Shown piece after piece: positions 1-11,684 of a stretch of DNA of 64,000 bases (position 1 is its first letter; the number at the start of each line of letters is the position of its first letter). The notes beneath the pieces were generated by a model, which saw only the letters and a list, made by a program, of their open reading frames with translations, was not told the DNA's origin and ran no database searches. The position numbers and the translations under genes were made by a program. Source of the DNA: Symbiodinium sp. CCMP2592 (taxonomy: Eukaryota; Sar; Dinophyceae; Suessiales; Symbiodiniaceae); the NCBI GenBank assembly GCA_905221615.1, contig CAJNDT010003546.1, positions 177,001 through 241,000 of the forward strand, given 5' to 3'.

Positions 1-13
1 TGACAGCTCTATA

Positions 14-116
14 TGGGAGTTTCCGAAAATGGTGGTACCTTATTTTGGGGTCCTTATAATAAGGATCTTACTATTTAGGGTACTATATTAGGGTCCCCTA
101 TTTTCGGAAACTCCCA
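14..116. repeat. Family A miniature inverted-repeat element, copy A1
   Basis: A 103-bp palindromic element. Its ends are TGGGAGTTTCCGAAAAT and the reverse complement, and the bases on each side are TA (12-13 and 117-118). The interior is itself nearly symmetrical, with GGATCC-like and TACCC/GGGTA blocks. There is no coding capacity. Confidence 0.9.
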
Positions 117-395
117 TATGAAGCAGTAAAAGTGCGTCATGACGGTTTGGATGTCTAAGCCCATAGCCTCCCTGCTCTTGGGACTTGGTTTGTTGGGGAT
201 TTAGGGTTTAGGGGTTTAGGGATGAGAAAGGCATCGCGAATTAGAAGGGCCTTGGGAGTAGGGAACATCCTAGACGAAGTAAGGGATACCTGAATCCCTG
301 GGAAAAGAGCTTAAGGGTTCGGGCTTCAACCGGGGATACGATCGTCGCTGTCAACATCAGCATCATTAACATGGTCGCCCAGGTTACTATCAACA

Positions 396-478
396 TGCCA
401 TCATCATCATCATCATCATCATCATCATTGCCATCACCACCATCATCATCATCATCATAATCACCATCGTCATCATCA
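396..478. repeat. (CAT)n/(ATC)n microsatellite
   Basis: A run of CAT/ATC triplets, interrupted twice by CAC-type triplets. Other trinucleotide runs occur at 5.0 kb. Confidence 0.95.
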
Positions 479-538
479 CAGCCGGATCATTGGTTGTCGA
501 AAGAAAAGACGAAGCCACAGCACTCCTACTCCCAATAC

Positions 539-646
539 CAAGTTTGGGGGCTCCTTATTACAATTATTATACCATTTTGGGGGTTCCTTGTTAGAATTAT
601 TATAGCATAATGGGCCCCAAAACTCTATTCTAATGATTCAGGCCCC
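539..646. repeat. Family F element, copy F1
   Basis: The right end reads TCTAATGATTCAGGCCCC followed by TATA, matching the F terminus. The left end is diverged. The interior has the F-type block GGGGGTTCCTTGTTAGAATT. Confidence 0.6.
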
Positions 647-2170
647 TATATTACTCCCCATGCTCATCCCTGCCTTCGTGGCCTCCGCCAGGTTGGTCGG
701 TGGAAAGTAACCTTGCCACTGCGTAGCAAAGTTTGGGCGTTGTTGATGTGTTTCTGTGGATGATAAGTTAGCATGTATCTAAGCAAGCTACTATAATATC
801 GGCACCTGCTGGCCATCATTGGAAATGCCCGGATAAATAAATTAGGAATTAAAGTTGTTGGATCTAAGAAGAGAACTAGGGTCCGGTACTAGGCAACTGG
901 GATCGGAATTGCATACCTATGTTTTGCTTTTCCTAATTTCCATTCTTATTTTGCTCCTACTGGTAATACATATTTTTCGTAATTTTCCAAATTTCGGATA
1001 TTAATCCTTTCCTATTCTATTCCGGTAAACAACCTGTTTGCCAAACCGCCGATCCCACTCCACAAGCTGTGAATGCTCTGCAATACGAAAGGATCCCAGC
1101 TCTAAAACCCTGCCTAAGACAGTAAGCCAGAACTTCAAAGCCCACAACACGAAAGCAATGAAGGCGTGAATCCCACGACCATCAAGCCCTTACTGGCTCC
1201 GCACTTAAATCCCATCGAACGCCTTGCTTGCACAATAATTAATGTGGCCCCCCGCCCCCCCCGGACTAGAACGGTTCAGAAATCAGAGGTTCCTCGCCAC
1301 GGGGCTGCTGGAATTGCAAGGCCCTTGGAATCTCAAAGCCCTGGAGGGAAACCTCAAACGGAGCCCGATAAAGGAACGCTTGCAACACCGCTGTGGCCCG
1401 TGAACGAAAAGCCTTGTAGAACCCCTCTCTCGCCGATTACAGAACCCCTCTTGTGGTGAACTCTGATTGCGGTTCTAGAAGAAGAACCCTTTACGGAGCC
1501 CTTAAAGATCCGCCCCGTTATCGAACTTGCTTAAAGACCTCTTAGAACCTATAGAACTGGTACGGCATTTGGCTTATAGCCGCTGTAGAACCCGTATCGC
1601 AACCCTTCTAGAACCCTGCTCGCCCCTTAAAGGAATCCCTGAAAGAATCGTTGCAGCCCCCTTAAAGCAACTCTGAAGGATCCCTTATCGGAACCTTCAA
1701 AAGAACCCGTATGGTAGTACCCCTTGAAACCCTCCTAAAACCCTCTTAGAACCATTACAGGAACCCTAAACCAAAATACCCTAAACACATCAAACCCAAA
1801 GCCCTAAGGGCTTTTAAGCTTTCCAGCCGGACCGAGCCACCGGTTGCCTCTGTCCGCGACTCGGCTTCAGCCTCAATGTCCTTGCCTTAGACGGGTTGTA
1901 GGATGTAGGTGGATGGCCACATGTCTTGTAGACTACACTGCCACCGTTGGGTTCAATCTCCGGGTAGATGGTTTTTCATCCTCAATACCCTAGCATATCC
2001 CACTCGTTTGTGGAGCGAAGCTGCATGGACCCAACCAGACAAAAAGGTTCAATTCTAATGGCGCTTCTGCGGTTAAGAGATCAGTCTGGGTCTTCGCATT
2101 TCCGGTGTGTGCACTTCAGCGCCACTTTCCCTAACACGCAAAGCCGCGAAGTTGCTGCAACCGCAGTTTA
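647..2170. other. Gene-free stretch
   Basis: No gene is recognised. From about 1480 to 1790 the sequence is a degenerate run of GAACCC-, CCTTA- and GGATCCCTT-like words on one strand, a dispersed low-order repeat also seen at 3.1, 15.7, 36.6-37.1 and 44.7 kb. The open frames here are short and unrelated to known families. Confidence 0.6.
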
Positions 2171-2265
2171 CGTGTGTGTGTATATATATATATGTGTATA
2201 GCTATATATATATATATATATATACATACACATACATATGTAATGTTATATGTGTATATGTATAT
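2171..2265. repeat. TG/TA dinucleotide tract
   Basis: GTGTGTGT passes into a long TATATA run with GTA/CATA interruptions. The open frames across it are low-complexity translations. Confidence 0.9.
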
Positions 2266-2952
2266 ATTCTATATTGTCAGTTATAGGTATTTCTATCTTT
2301 CGACATATTTAGATACACATACGTACACCTTACGCTCCATAACCAATGAACCTACGAGGTTGCGGCTGAGGGTTGACGATTTGGGGCTTGAGGCTCAAGG
2401 TCTATCTCCTGATATTCCGGGGAGGTGGTAAAAACGAAAGAAATCAAAGCCGTGGCGCGGTAGTTCAGCACGGCGAAAGAGCATGGAAACACCTCCGTTG
2501 CCCACCGTCTCGTCAAAAGCTATAATGCAGCGGCCTTAATAATTAGCATGAGGTTTAGGGCCCCTTTACAGTCTAACTATAATTTAATAAGGAACTTTAA
2601 GGAACAGCATTGGAAATTACTTGCGCTTCTATACATTGACCAGATGCACAACACCCGATCCATTGGAGTTCGTGGTCTCAAGATTCGCTTCTTCCGGAAT
2701 TGAAGAGGGGCTCAAATTCGAAACCTTGAACAGTGTCGCCTTGAACAGTGTCGCAAGGGGATCCAGCCACCAAATGCTTGGGTCCGTGGCATAGGGGTAC
2801 TCGCAGCTGTGGGTTCAACAAATGAGTTCTGCACTTTGAGCTCTACATCCAACACGTCCCTGAAGCCGCCCACAAACCAAACCGGGCCCGACCAACCATA
2901 TGTCGATGCAGACATACCATGATATGCCGCAAAAACCTAGCTCCAAATGTTA

Positions 2953-2954
<2 letters not shown>

Positions 2955-2996
<42 letters not shown>
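2955..2996. repeat. (CT)n microsatellite
   Basis: About 20 CT dinucleotides without interruption. Confidence 0.97.
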
Positions 2997-2997
<1 letters not shown>

Positions 2998-3016
2998 TGA
3001 TACGCACATACACCTA

Positions 3017-3017
3017 C

Positions 3018-3065
<48 letters not shown>
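3017..3065. repeat. (TA)n microsatellite
   Basis: Two TA blocks separated by a single CA-containing break, 20 bp after the CT tract. Confidence 0.97.
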
Positions 3066-3066
<1 letters not shown>

Positions 3067-3452
3067 ATCGGCCCAACCAATTACAGCCTCCATGTTATAA
3101 GCCCCAGCCTCATAAATCCCTTTCAAAAGGATCCCCTTCCTTTCGCCACCCCTAAAGGAACCCTTAAGGGAGCCCTTTAAAACCCTTGTCGTAACCCTTA
3201 AAGGGAGCCCTTGGAGGGGACCCCTTTAAAGGATCCCTTAACCTTACTCCCCCAATAGCCACAGAATTAAAAGGTTAAACTTTCAGATTACTGTAACTAC
3301 TAAACTATAAGAACCACAAAAGTTTAAAAGTTTGGTATTGGAGAACTATGTAACAGCATCCCTTTGAAGGAACCCTTTCCAAGCCGGACCTCCATGAGTA
3401 GTTCCAGGTCGTGAAGCTGCTCGGACCAAGCCCACCTGATCTCCTTTGGGAT

Positions 3453-3565
3453 TACCTAGAGTCTCCATTGTAGTTCCTTGTTTTGGTAACCAGTTTTATG
3501 GTTAGGATCCTATAATAGAGATTTTGGTCAACCAAAAAAAGGAACTACAATGGAGACTATAGGTA
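3453..3565. repeat. Family D element, copy D1
   Basis: Ends carry the core CTCCATTGTAGTTCC and its inverse. The element is bounded by TACC on the left and GGTA on the right, consistent with a TA target duplication. The interior contains GGATCC. Confidence 0.88.
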
Positions 3566-4276
3566 GGGTTCCTTTAAAGGGAACGAAAGGGTTCCGGGCT
3601 CCTTCACGGGGGGATCTTTAAGGGCTCTATAAAGGGGTTCAGGGTTGAGGGTTTATAGGGTTCAAGGTTTAGGGGTTTAGAGTTTAGGGGTTAGAGTTTA
3701 TGAAGGTTTAGGGTTTTGGGGGTTTAGGGCTTAGGGGCTTAGGACATCTCCTTTGCTTCAATTCAAGGGTCCGAAGTACTGTTTTGGGGAATACTTCCCC
3801 AAATCATAGTAGAAATTTCGAATATAGAAACCCCACATTCTCCTAAATATCAATACTTTTGGACCCTTTGGGTCAGTCGCCGGCGTGGTAGCGGCGTGGG
3901 GTTTAGGGTCCAGGGGTGTGCAGTTTAGGGCTTAGGGTTCTTTTGGTTTATACGGGTGTAATTAGATGTGTTGGGGTCGGTTTAGGGCGTGCTGTTTCTT
4001 CATGAGTTCAGTCTGCTTTGAGGTTTCAAACTAAAGTCCCTTGAAAACTTCGGTGCGGAGCTAGCGTGTTGGGCGTAGAGATCATAATCGTGTCCGCCTT
4101 CACGGTTTTCTATGTTATCCTACGGTTTGAAACGATTTACAAGGGTTTAGGGCTTAGGGCTTGAAGCAAGCGCGGTGAGCTACATGCTTGCAGACTCATG
4201 GCAAGTTTACGGTTAAAGGAGCTCAACCTCACGGATGCTTCGCCTATGGCTTACGGTTGCAGGGTTTGGGCTGAAA
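3566..4276. other. Gene-free stretch with degenerate telomere-like words
   Basis: From 3600 to 3745 the sequence is dense in GGGTTTAGG-like words. No gene, RNA or complete element is recognised in the remainder. Confidence 0.6.
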
Positions 4277-4320
4277 TCCTAAACCCTAAACCCTAAACCC
4301 TAAACCCTAAACCCTAAACT
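4277..4320. repeat. Interstitial (CCCTAAA)n tract
   Basis: Five consecutive CCCTAAA units, followed at once by an inverted GGTTTAGCG/TTTAGGG remnant. Confidence 0.9.
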
Positions 4321-4383
4321 CTACGGTTTAGCGTTTAGGGTTTCGGGTGTGGCGCCTGGGGCTTCAGGGTTGCGACTGACACT

Positions 4384-4486
4384 TGGGTGGTTGTCAAAAT
4401 ATAGTCCCTTTTGGGGGTACCCTAAATAATAGGTGCCGTACTATAGTAGGCACCCAAAAAGGGACCCTAATTTTGACAGCCACCCA
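4384..4486. repeat. Family H element, copy H1
   Basis: Ends are TGGGTGGTTGTCAAAAT and the inverse with one mismatch. The flanking dinucleotide is CT on both sides. The length and internal plan match family A. Confidence 0.9.
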
Positions 4487-4774
4487 CTTATTACAATCGT
4501 CATCCATAACCGGCAAGCCGAAGCCCTAAATTGGGGCTGAGGGTTAACCGTTCTGAGCAGGGGCCTTGCGCCGACGGTGTCTTTGTTATGGGTAGAAGGA
4601 TCCGACACAACTCAGCATCTATTGTTAGCCATGTAGAGAGATTGGCGATTTAGGCGATCTTGTGTGGGCTACATTTTCACTAGCCTGCTGGACTTCATGC
4701 ACGCGAGGTTTAAATTGGTGGGTTTCTACTGTTGATACCTGACGTCACAACCCGATTACGACCCAAACACGAGA

Positions 4775-4863
4775 TGCGAGTTTCCGAATATAGGGGACCC
4801 TAATTTAGTACCCTAAATCATAGGACCCCGAAATAAAGTATCCCTAATTTTCGGAAACTCCCA
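4775..4863. repeat. Family A element, copy A2
   Basis: An 89-bp copy with a mutated left end (TGCGAG instead of TGGGAG). The flanking dinucleotide is GA on both sides. Confidence 0.88.
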
Positions 4864-4998
4864 GATGTCCTTGAAGCCCACTACACGGGCATCATTTGGA
4901 GGGTTCATCTCCGCAAGGACACGGAGCTGGTAGGAGCAGAGAATTTCGGACCTGGGCTGCTGCTACCGCACTCCTCGATACTATGACAGCTTGGAGCT

Positions 4999-5065
4999 GA
5001 TAATGATGATGATGACGACGATGATGATGATGGTGATGACTGCGACGATGATGATGAGGAGGATA
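4999..5065. repeat. (GAT)n microsatellite
   Basis: GAT/GAC/GAG triplets. The His-rich and Ser-rich minus-strand frames across 4.9-5.3 kb come from this repeat and are not called as genes. Confidence 0.85.
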
Positions 5066-6141
5066 AGCAGAAGGGAAAGGATGCAAATGGTGAGTCTTGT
5101 GATGGTGAAGATGATAGTCGTGGGATGTGTATATGCAATATTGCACTGCTTGTGAGGATGACCGGGAGTGTTTTTCTTTCCTTGGCTCTGCCAAATCTGC
5201 CAAAGCTGCGAGGCCCGCAGTGATTACCGTGTGGATGACCATGAAGAAGAGGATGCTGCTGCTGCAGCCACTGTCCGGAGACAACCAGGTTTAGTGATGG
5301 CGGTTCACGGGTCTCAGGCCTTGGGACCCCCTAAATGATTGGCGGGGGGGGGAGGGGGGAACTTTAATTTTCAGGTCGCCCCAAAGCCACAAAGAGCCCG
5401 ATTGAACGCTTCCTGAACCCTAAAACCCCACTCAAGTTCGAGTCAGCGGCCAATTCAATTCATCACTTTGCCGCCACGCCATGGAGTCGCCCCTGTCCCG
5501 GTACCTGACTTTCGGACATGGCTGTATACGGGTTGTACGAATGAGTGCGTTGCACGGACATTTTAAGCTTTGAAGGAGTTTACATACTTTATTATTACAA
5601 TTACATACGTTTACATGGTCGGGTCGTGCATCCGACTCTACATTTTGAACCCCTACAATCAGGGTTGAGTTGAAGCTTCAGTTTCCGACTGCTCGCTTCA
5701 GGCGAACCACTAAACCTCAAGCCCTACCCAATTTCCTCTATCATTACTATCATAATTATGGCTAGTCTTGTTACCAAAATTATTGTTGTTATTGTTGATT
5801 GCTGTTCATACTCTGCATTTCGCGGATACCATCCCCAGTGCCTCTCAGCTCTAGTGGGATCCTTTTAAGCAATTTGATGTACGTGCCGTAATCAATGGAT
5901 CTTGGGACTCTGTGACTATAAACTTAAAAATGGATGATGTGCGGACCTGAATAAGTAGAACAGAGCTCCAGGGTGTAGTCTCGGATATTTAAAGTCCTTA
6001 ATCGGAAGCCCTAAAGCATGCTAGTACTGATTTTTCCATGCTCCTATATAGATTGAATCCTACGCTCTGAACCCTAAACCTTGAGCCCTCAACCCTCAGC
6101 CCTTTGGGCCCTAAACCCTAGACGCCTTAAACCCTACTACA
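5066..6141. other. Gene-free stretch
   Basis: No gene is recognised. It contains a G-run near 5343-5359 and, from 6058 to 6135, degenerate CCCTAAACC words. Confidence 0.55.
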
Positions 6142-6254
6142 GGGGCCTGACTAATTGGAATAGTGTTTCGGGGCCCATTGTACTACACTTCAATCGTATT
6201 GGTAATTTCTTTGGTTTAAGGTTTAGGGTTTAGGGTTTAGGGTTTAGGGGCCCC
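6142..6254. repeat. Family F element with a telomere-like insert, copy F2
   Basis: The left end is GGGGCCTGACTAATTGGAAT. The right end keeps only GGCCCC followed by TATA. The expected right arm is replaced at about 6215-6250 by four TTTAGGG units. Confidence 0.7.
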
Positions 6255-6639
6255 TATATTAAACCCAATTCGGCCAGGTTTCTCCCCAAGAGCACCAGCC
6301 CTCTTCTTCGCCAGCTCGTACAAGGTCCCCCACATGGCCCTGTCAGGCCGTCTTCAGGGCGGTGGTCTTGAGGATACTGTAGTGCAATCTAGAGGACAAC
6401 GTAATGCATCTTCACGATATTGTGACTTAGTCAAAATGTAGTATACTAGCAGTACACTATGATATAGTATGATAGGGGGTGCTACTACTACGGCAACTGC
6501 TATCATAACTGCTGCTGATACTCCTCTTTCCCCATCCTCCTCCCTACTGCTGCTAGAGATTCGGCTTCAGGTCTTGCTGTGCCCTAAACCCTAAACCTTA
6601 AACGTCTAACTATCCTTCGAAGATGGGAGCGCTCGGGCC

Positions 6640-6875
6640 GTACACACCGACATACATAAATATACACATAAGCATACATGGATACACACATGCATACATA
6701 CATACATGCATATGTAAATACATACATACATGCACACATCCGCATACAGGTGTTTAAAGACATCACGTACATGCGAACATACATACATAGATACATACAT
6801 ACATACATACATACATGCAAACATACAAACATCCGTACATATACATACACCCATGCAAGCAAGCATGCATATGCA
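6640..6875. repeat. (ACAT)n tetranucleotide tract
   Basis: Irregular ACAT/GCAT/ATAC repeat of about 230 bp. It opens all frames on both strands, so the open frames of 60-120 codons here are not genes. Confidence 0.93.
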
Positions 6876-6975
6876 TGCATGGATCACATACTACATGGCC
6901 ATATACGTCTAAAAACTTATTTGTATGATGTGCAAGACATTTGTTTTAATATGTGTTTGCGTGTACCCATAAATC

Positions 6976-7012
6976 TATCTATATATATATATATATGTAT
7001 ATGTATATGTAT
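6976..7012. repeat. (TA)n/(TATG)n tract
   Basis: TATATA passing to TATGTA repeats. Confidence 0.9.
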
Positions 7013-7480
7013 GCACATGTCCGTACATGCACTCAGCTGAGGTCTGACAATGACTAGAAATCCTGATATGACTGCACGATCTCGGAAATGCGGCATGCAA
7101 AAAACTGATACGGTGCGGTAGAAGGGCCTGAACAGTACGACTATGCTTGCGGTGCATACTGTGGTAGATGGTTCTGCCGGCCAATTTTTCAGGTGCCTAA
7201 AACATTATTAAGTGTTGGCAAAAATGTTGGCAGTATTTTGAGTATCGCGAGTATCCTTGTAGCCTTTAGCAACTTTAGCATGCTCAAGACCCTGATAATA
7301 GCATCTACAATGCTAATAATAATACTATATAATAATAGGAGGAAGAAGAAGAAGCAGAATAATACTATGGAGCCAAGGAGCTGATTCTCGCCCATGATTG
7401 CAAATCCGGGCAGTGCATTCAGCATCTCCTGGGCGAGCGCGATTCTCCCTGAATCCTAAACCCCAAGAAACCCTAAACTA

Positions 7481-7586
7481 GGATACCCAGTAACCTGAGA
7501 ATAAAAAGGCCATTCTTTTTGGTATTGGGTAACTTTATAAGGAACCTAGGACTACAAAAAGGGAATAAGGGTACTACTGGGCATCC
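7481..7586. repeat. Family C element, copy C1
   Basis: A 106-bp element starting GGATACCCAGTAACC and ending TACTGGGCATCC. TA lies on both sides, within CTAG. It is nearly identical to C2 and C4. Confidence 0.93.
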
Positions 7587-8336
7587 TAGTAAACCTACAC
7601 TAAACCAGACATCCTAAATCCCAAACCCCAAACCATGAAGGGCTTAAGTTAAGGTTTAGAGGTGGCGGACGATTGAAGTTTGGAGTTAAGGCTTCGGGAC
7701 GGAGTAGAGAGTTCCCGGAGAAGGCTCACGGCCTACCCCGGGGTTTGGGGGGGTATATGGTCAAACTACACCATTGTATCTCCCTAACTCCCCTCCCTAT
7801 ATGTATATGAACATGCACAGCTATGCATATGTGTATGTTTACACTTGTTCAGCCGGATATACACAAGGGCGATGGCGACGATGCCATGAGACTGATGCTG
7901 GTGATATGATCATCACGACGGCGGTCCTGACAATCATATTCATCACGATGGTTGTCTGCAGGGCGCACAATGGAACGAAACACACGTGACTCCGTCCCAG
8001 GCTCCAACTTTCAGAAACTCCACAGAAACTTCTCCCTAACTCCTGAACCTTAAAGCCTAAAGCCTAAACCCTACACCCCAAACCTTACATCAGAAAATTC
8101 TACCTGGGGCAGCCCAGTCGCTAGGACGGTGGTCGAGCCGCTTCTGCCTGGGCTAACCTCTGTGCCGGCAAAGTCTTGGGAAGTCTTCGTTTAGGGTTTA
8201 CGGTTTAGGGATTAGGGTTTAGGTCATAGCAATATTACTATTCCTAGCCCACCCCACTCCCCCCTACTCTGCCCCAACTACCCACTGTTAAGGACAAAGG
8301 CTCTACTAAAGGATTCGGGGGTCCTGGATATGATGG
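7587..8336. other. Gene-free stretch
   Basis: No gene is recognised. Short telomere-like words occur at 8190-8225. Confidence 0.55.
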
Positions 8337-8450
8337 GAGGCCAAAAGGGGGGGGTTAAGATTCTTGAGGTAGGGATTCTTTAACATGAACCGTATTATGG
8401 GAACCCTAATCCCGACTAAACCCCATAGGCTAAAACCCCTTGTGGCCTCC
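8337..8450. repeat. Family B element, copy B1
   Basis: Inverted ends GGAGGCCAAAAGGGG and CCCCTTGTGGCCTCC. The interior matches B2 at 48.5 kb closely (GATTCTTGAGGTAGGGATTC versus GATTCTTGGGGTAGGGATTC). Confidence 0.88.
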
Positions 8451-8505
8451 TATGAGGCTAGCTCCGGCTACGAACTAAGGTATGGGGGCGCGGGATTTTT
8501 GGATT

Positions 8506-8608
8506 TGGGAGAATCCGAAAACAGGGGACCCTAATATAGTACCCGAAATAGTAGGATCCTTATTATAAGGACCCCAAAATAAAGTACCCTAATTTTCGGA
8601 AACTCCCA
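8506..8608. repeat. Family A element, copy A3
   Basis: A 103-bp copy. The left end carries an AA for TT change (GGGAGAATCCGAAAA). The flanking dinucleotide is TT on both sides. Confidence 0.9.
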
Positions 8609-8849
8609 TTTGGGGCTTTAGATTCGAAACGATGATGGCTTTGTGGGGTCTGCCAGGGCTCAGTGCAGAAAAACCACAGCTTGCAATCCCGCAGTACAGG
8701 AAACACACATGTCGCAGTACGGCATGGGACTTTAATGCTCGTTGTTTTTACTCGGGTTGGGCTACAATCTGAACGGAACTGCAAGGGAATATTACCAGAC
8801 ATTCAGGCCCGGCGAATCAAAACAACTTCAATTGATCTAATCTCTTACC

Positions 8850-8930
8850 TCTGGTTAGTAGGGAAGGGATAAATGGGGTACAATTATAACTACTATTGCT
8901 ACCAATCTTCCATTCCCTACTAACCAAAAG
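8850..8930. repeat. Single hairpin element (unassigned)
   Basis: Arms CTGGTTAGTAGGGAA and its inverse surround a GTACAATTATAAC-type centre. No second copy was seen. Confidence 0.65.
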
Positions 8931-9070
8931 AAAGCTCTTCGGGCCCCAGAACCCTGGCCCCCAAACGGTTGACCTGTTGATTACGGCAGGGTAAAACCAA
9001 CCCACGAAGCTTGCAGCTTACCGACACGACCCTCTGATTGAGATCTCCAAAGGATGAAGTAAGTATCATA

Positions 9071-9198
9071 GGGCCCCAAAAAAGCACATAAGCAAAAATT
9101 AGGTTAGGGATATCCCATATAAACCACCTTAACAGGAAGCCCAATAAGGTAGGGATATCCCCATAAAAAAGCTTATGCTTATGTGCTTTTTGGGTCCC
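9071..9198. repeat. Family X element, 128-bp palindromic element
   Basis: Inverted arms begin GGGCCCCAAAAAAGCACATA on the left and mirror it on the right with small changes. TA lies on both sides. Confidence 0.85.
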
Positions 9199-11370
9199 TA
9201 GTAAAAAGATGTTGTCCAAGTTATCTGTCGGGGCCTGAGCAACTAAGAATAGGGTTTGCGTACCGGCTTATGGGGGTTTCAATGAGTCTCACAAGAGTTT
9301 CTACACCCTATGATATCAGGGCCGTAATCAGGTTTGTTTAGGGTCTTGAGGTGTATTTTAGAGTAAATCTGTACAGGCACTGCCTGGGAACTTTTTTCTC
9401 ATTTACGCAGACCCTTAAATTGTAAGAAACCCCCGACAGCGAGCCAAACAAGAACAAGAGAAGAGTGAGTAAGCGCTGTACAAACCATAACTCCGGCCAG
9501 CCTGAAACAGTGGATCTGACGGCTCCCGAAGCCCGGGGGCCCTCTCAACTCCAAACGCGACTGCTCATAGGATCTTACACCCACAACGTCATTGCCCTCT
9601 GGAGTCCGAAATCTTGAGCCCCGCATTCCACAGCATCCCTGCAGGGATCTAAAACGCATTTCAGCAGCCACCCAGACAGCAGGCACGCATCGGTCCTGGC
9701 ACGCAAAACTTCTCTAAGTCGCTTTAGCGCTTAGGGTTTGGGTTAAAGCAGGTATGCAACTCAGTGTGGAGATCGCTATACCAGAAATCGTGCACTTGGT
9801 GCTGATACTACACTTAAAAGCACCCAAGAGCCGCAGAGACTCTGTCGGAAGGTCCGTGCCGGAGGTTGCAGGTGGTTCGGGCTCTATAGCTTCGTGTGTC
9901 TGGGGGCTTTAAGGCTCTACAGGCTTGGGGTTTAGGGGTTAAGGGAGGGCTCAAAGGACTCAAAGGTTTGAGTCTGAGGGTCTAGTGTTTTGGTTCGAGG
10001 CTCATAAAACCCTGCAGACACAGCCAAAAACCCTAAACCCGATAACCCTAAACCCCTAACCCCTAACCCCTAAACCCCGAAACCCTAAACCCCTAAACCT
10101 CTAAACCCCCAAACCCTAAACCTCAAAGCCCCCATCGCGAAAAGGTCGAGCCTCGCAGGTCCATCGCGGGGGATTCGGCATCGCTTGCGCGAGTCGTAGC
10201 TCCTGCCCGGTGGAGCTTCTGCGCTTTAGGGCCTAGGGCTCGTAGGGTGTAGGGTCATAAGGTCTAAGGCTTGTAGGGCTCAGCTTTTAGGGTTTAGGGC
10301 TCTTAAGGCTTGGGGTCGTAGGGTCCTGTTAGGGTACAGGGCTTTGCGTTTAGGGTCGAGGGCCCCAGGGTCTAGGGCCCACGAGGCCGAGGGTTCAGGG
10401 TTTATGGGGTTTTGGGGGCTTCTGTGCTTTCTGCATTGCTTCCTTCGGGGGGGTGTTGAGGTTTGGAGCTTTCTCAGGGTTTAATGTCTACGGTGCCTCA
10501 AAACTCAGATGAGGGTCGGCTTTAGGGTTTCGGGGGGCATTCGGGGAGTTGAAGGGGTGTGAGCCTGTGGGGTCGCAGCTTTCAGGGTTTCGTGCGCTTT
10601 CGCCCGTAGTGTTGCAGCGGGTTGCGGTGGAGGAGATAGGGCTCAAGAGCTATTAGTTAATAATTACTTAGGAACTTAGGGCTCAAGAGCTATAGCACAC
10701 TCTTCACTCACTACGGCACTACGGAGTTTTAACTTCGGACAGAATTTTCTTTGGGGAAGTTTCCCGGGCTTAGCCCCGGATTTGTAGGCCCGCGCCCCCC
10801 AAAAGCTAAAACCCGATAAGAACCCGAAAGCCTAAAACGCGCAAGCCCAGACCCGCAAAGCCTGAAAAGCCAGAGCCCCAAACCCCTCAGCCCTAAACCG
10901 AACCCCAGTAGGGTTTAGGGTTTAGGGTTTAGGGTTCAGAGCCTTCTGCAAAAGCAAGAGGTCGTCATCCCAGGATTCGCCCAGTGCCAAACAAGCCGTC
11001 ACCGGCAAAGCCAGTCGCCAGGGAATGCCCCTGCCAGCGAGCGCTTGCTTGAAGGATTTAGGGTCCAGGGCCATAGCTTTCGGAGGAGTTTCGAGCTCAG
11101 GATACCTCGGGTCTTTGGGGTGATCGATTGAGCAGGGTGGAGAACCAGGAGTGGGGGCACTCTGATCTCAGGACACAACAGGATAAGGTTTGGTGCAGTA
11201 CAAATATGTTGTAGCATATTGCAGTAGGTGATATAGTATGTGATAGCATTTTAGCGTCCGTCAGAATGATTTTTAGAAGATACTGGTATACTAGAAACCA
11301 AACATTTTGGAGTAGTTTCGTCTAGCATAGTCAACATAGAAGGGTGTCTGTAAATAAAGAACTATACATA
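9199..11370. other. Gene-free stretch rich in degenerate telomere-like repeats
   Basis: Tracts of CCCTAAACCC at 10021-10130 and (TTTAGGG)n at 10913-10938 lie among many broken TTTAGGG-like words from 10220 to 10600. No gene is recognised. Open frames of 70-95 codons show no domain. Confidence 0.6.
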
Positions 11371-11396
11371 TGTACATATATATATATATATATACA
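11371..11396. repeat. (TA)n microsatellite
   Basis: A short TA run ending in CAGATAGATA. Confidence 0.9.
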
Positions 11397-11564
11397 GATA
11401 GATATGGGCTATTCAGGGCTGCTACTACCATCGCCCTGTTGTTCAGACCGCCCTGCCCCTGCCAGGCAGTTTGATGTCACACTAAATGCAAACCATCTGC
11501 CTCCCTGTCCCAATTCGTGCAATAAACCAGAAACCCTAAATTCCCAACCTGAGGCTCAGGGTTA

Positions 11565-11684
11565 CTTGAAGGCTCATGGGACTTAGTAAGCAAGGTTATT
11601 TGTAGGTTATAATTAGGATAACCCCACTTAAGGGACTTATAACCCCAGTTATAACCTACTTACTAAGTCCCATGATCCTTTAAG
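11565..11684. repeat. Family I element, copy I1
   Basis: Inverted ends with core CATGGGACTTAGTAAG. TA lies on both sides. About 120 bp. Confidence 0.9.

Noticed and set aside
4892..5284. 130-codon His/Ser-rich frame
   Set aside because: Driven by the GAT microsatellite. No domain, and a parallel frame in another register is also open.
6584..7040. Several 60-120 codon frames rich in Tyr, His, Met, Cys
   Set aside because: Produced by the ACAT tetranucleotide tract on both strands.
7189..7425. Hydrophobic minus-strand frame with LLKATRILAILKILP, reminiscent of a channel voltage sensor
   Set aside because: Only 78 codons. It sits on AT-rich TAATAATA sequence, lacks regularly spaced Arg/Lys, and has no adjoining channel exon.
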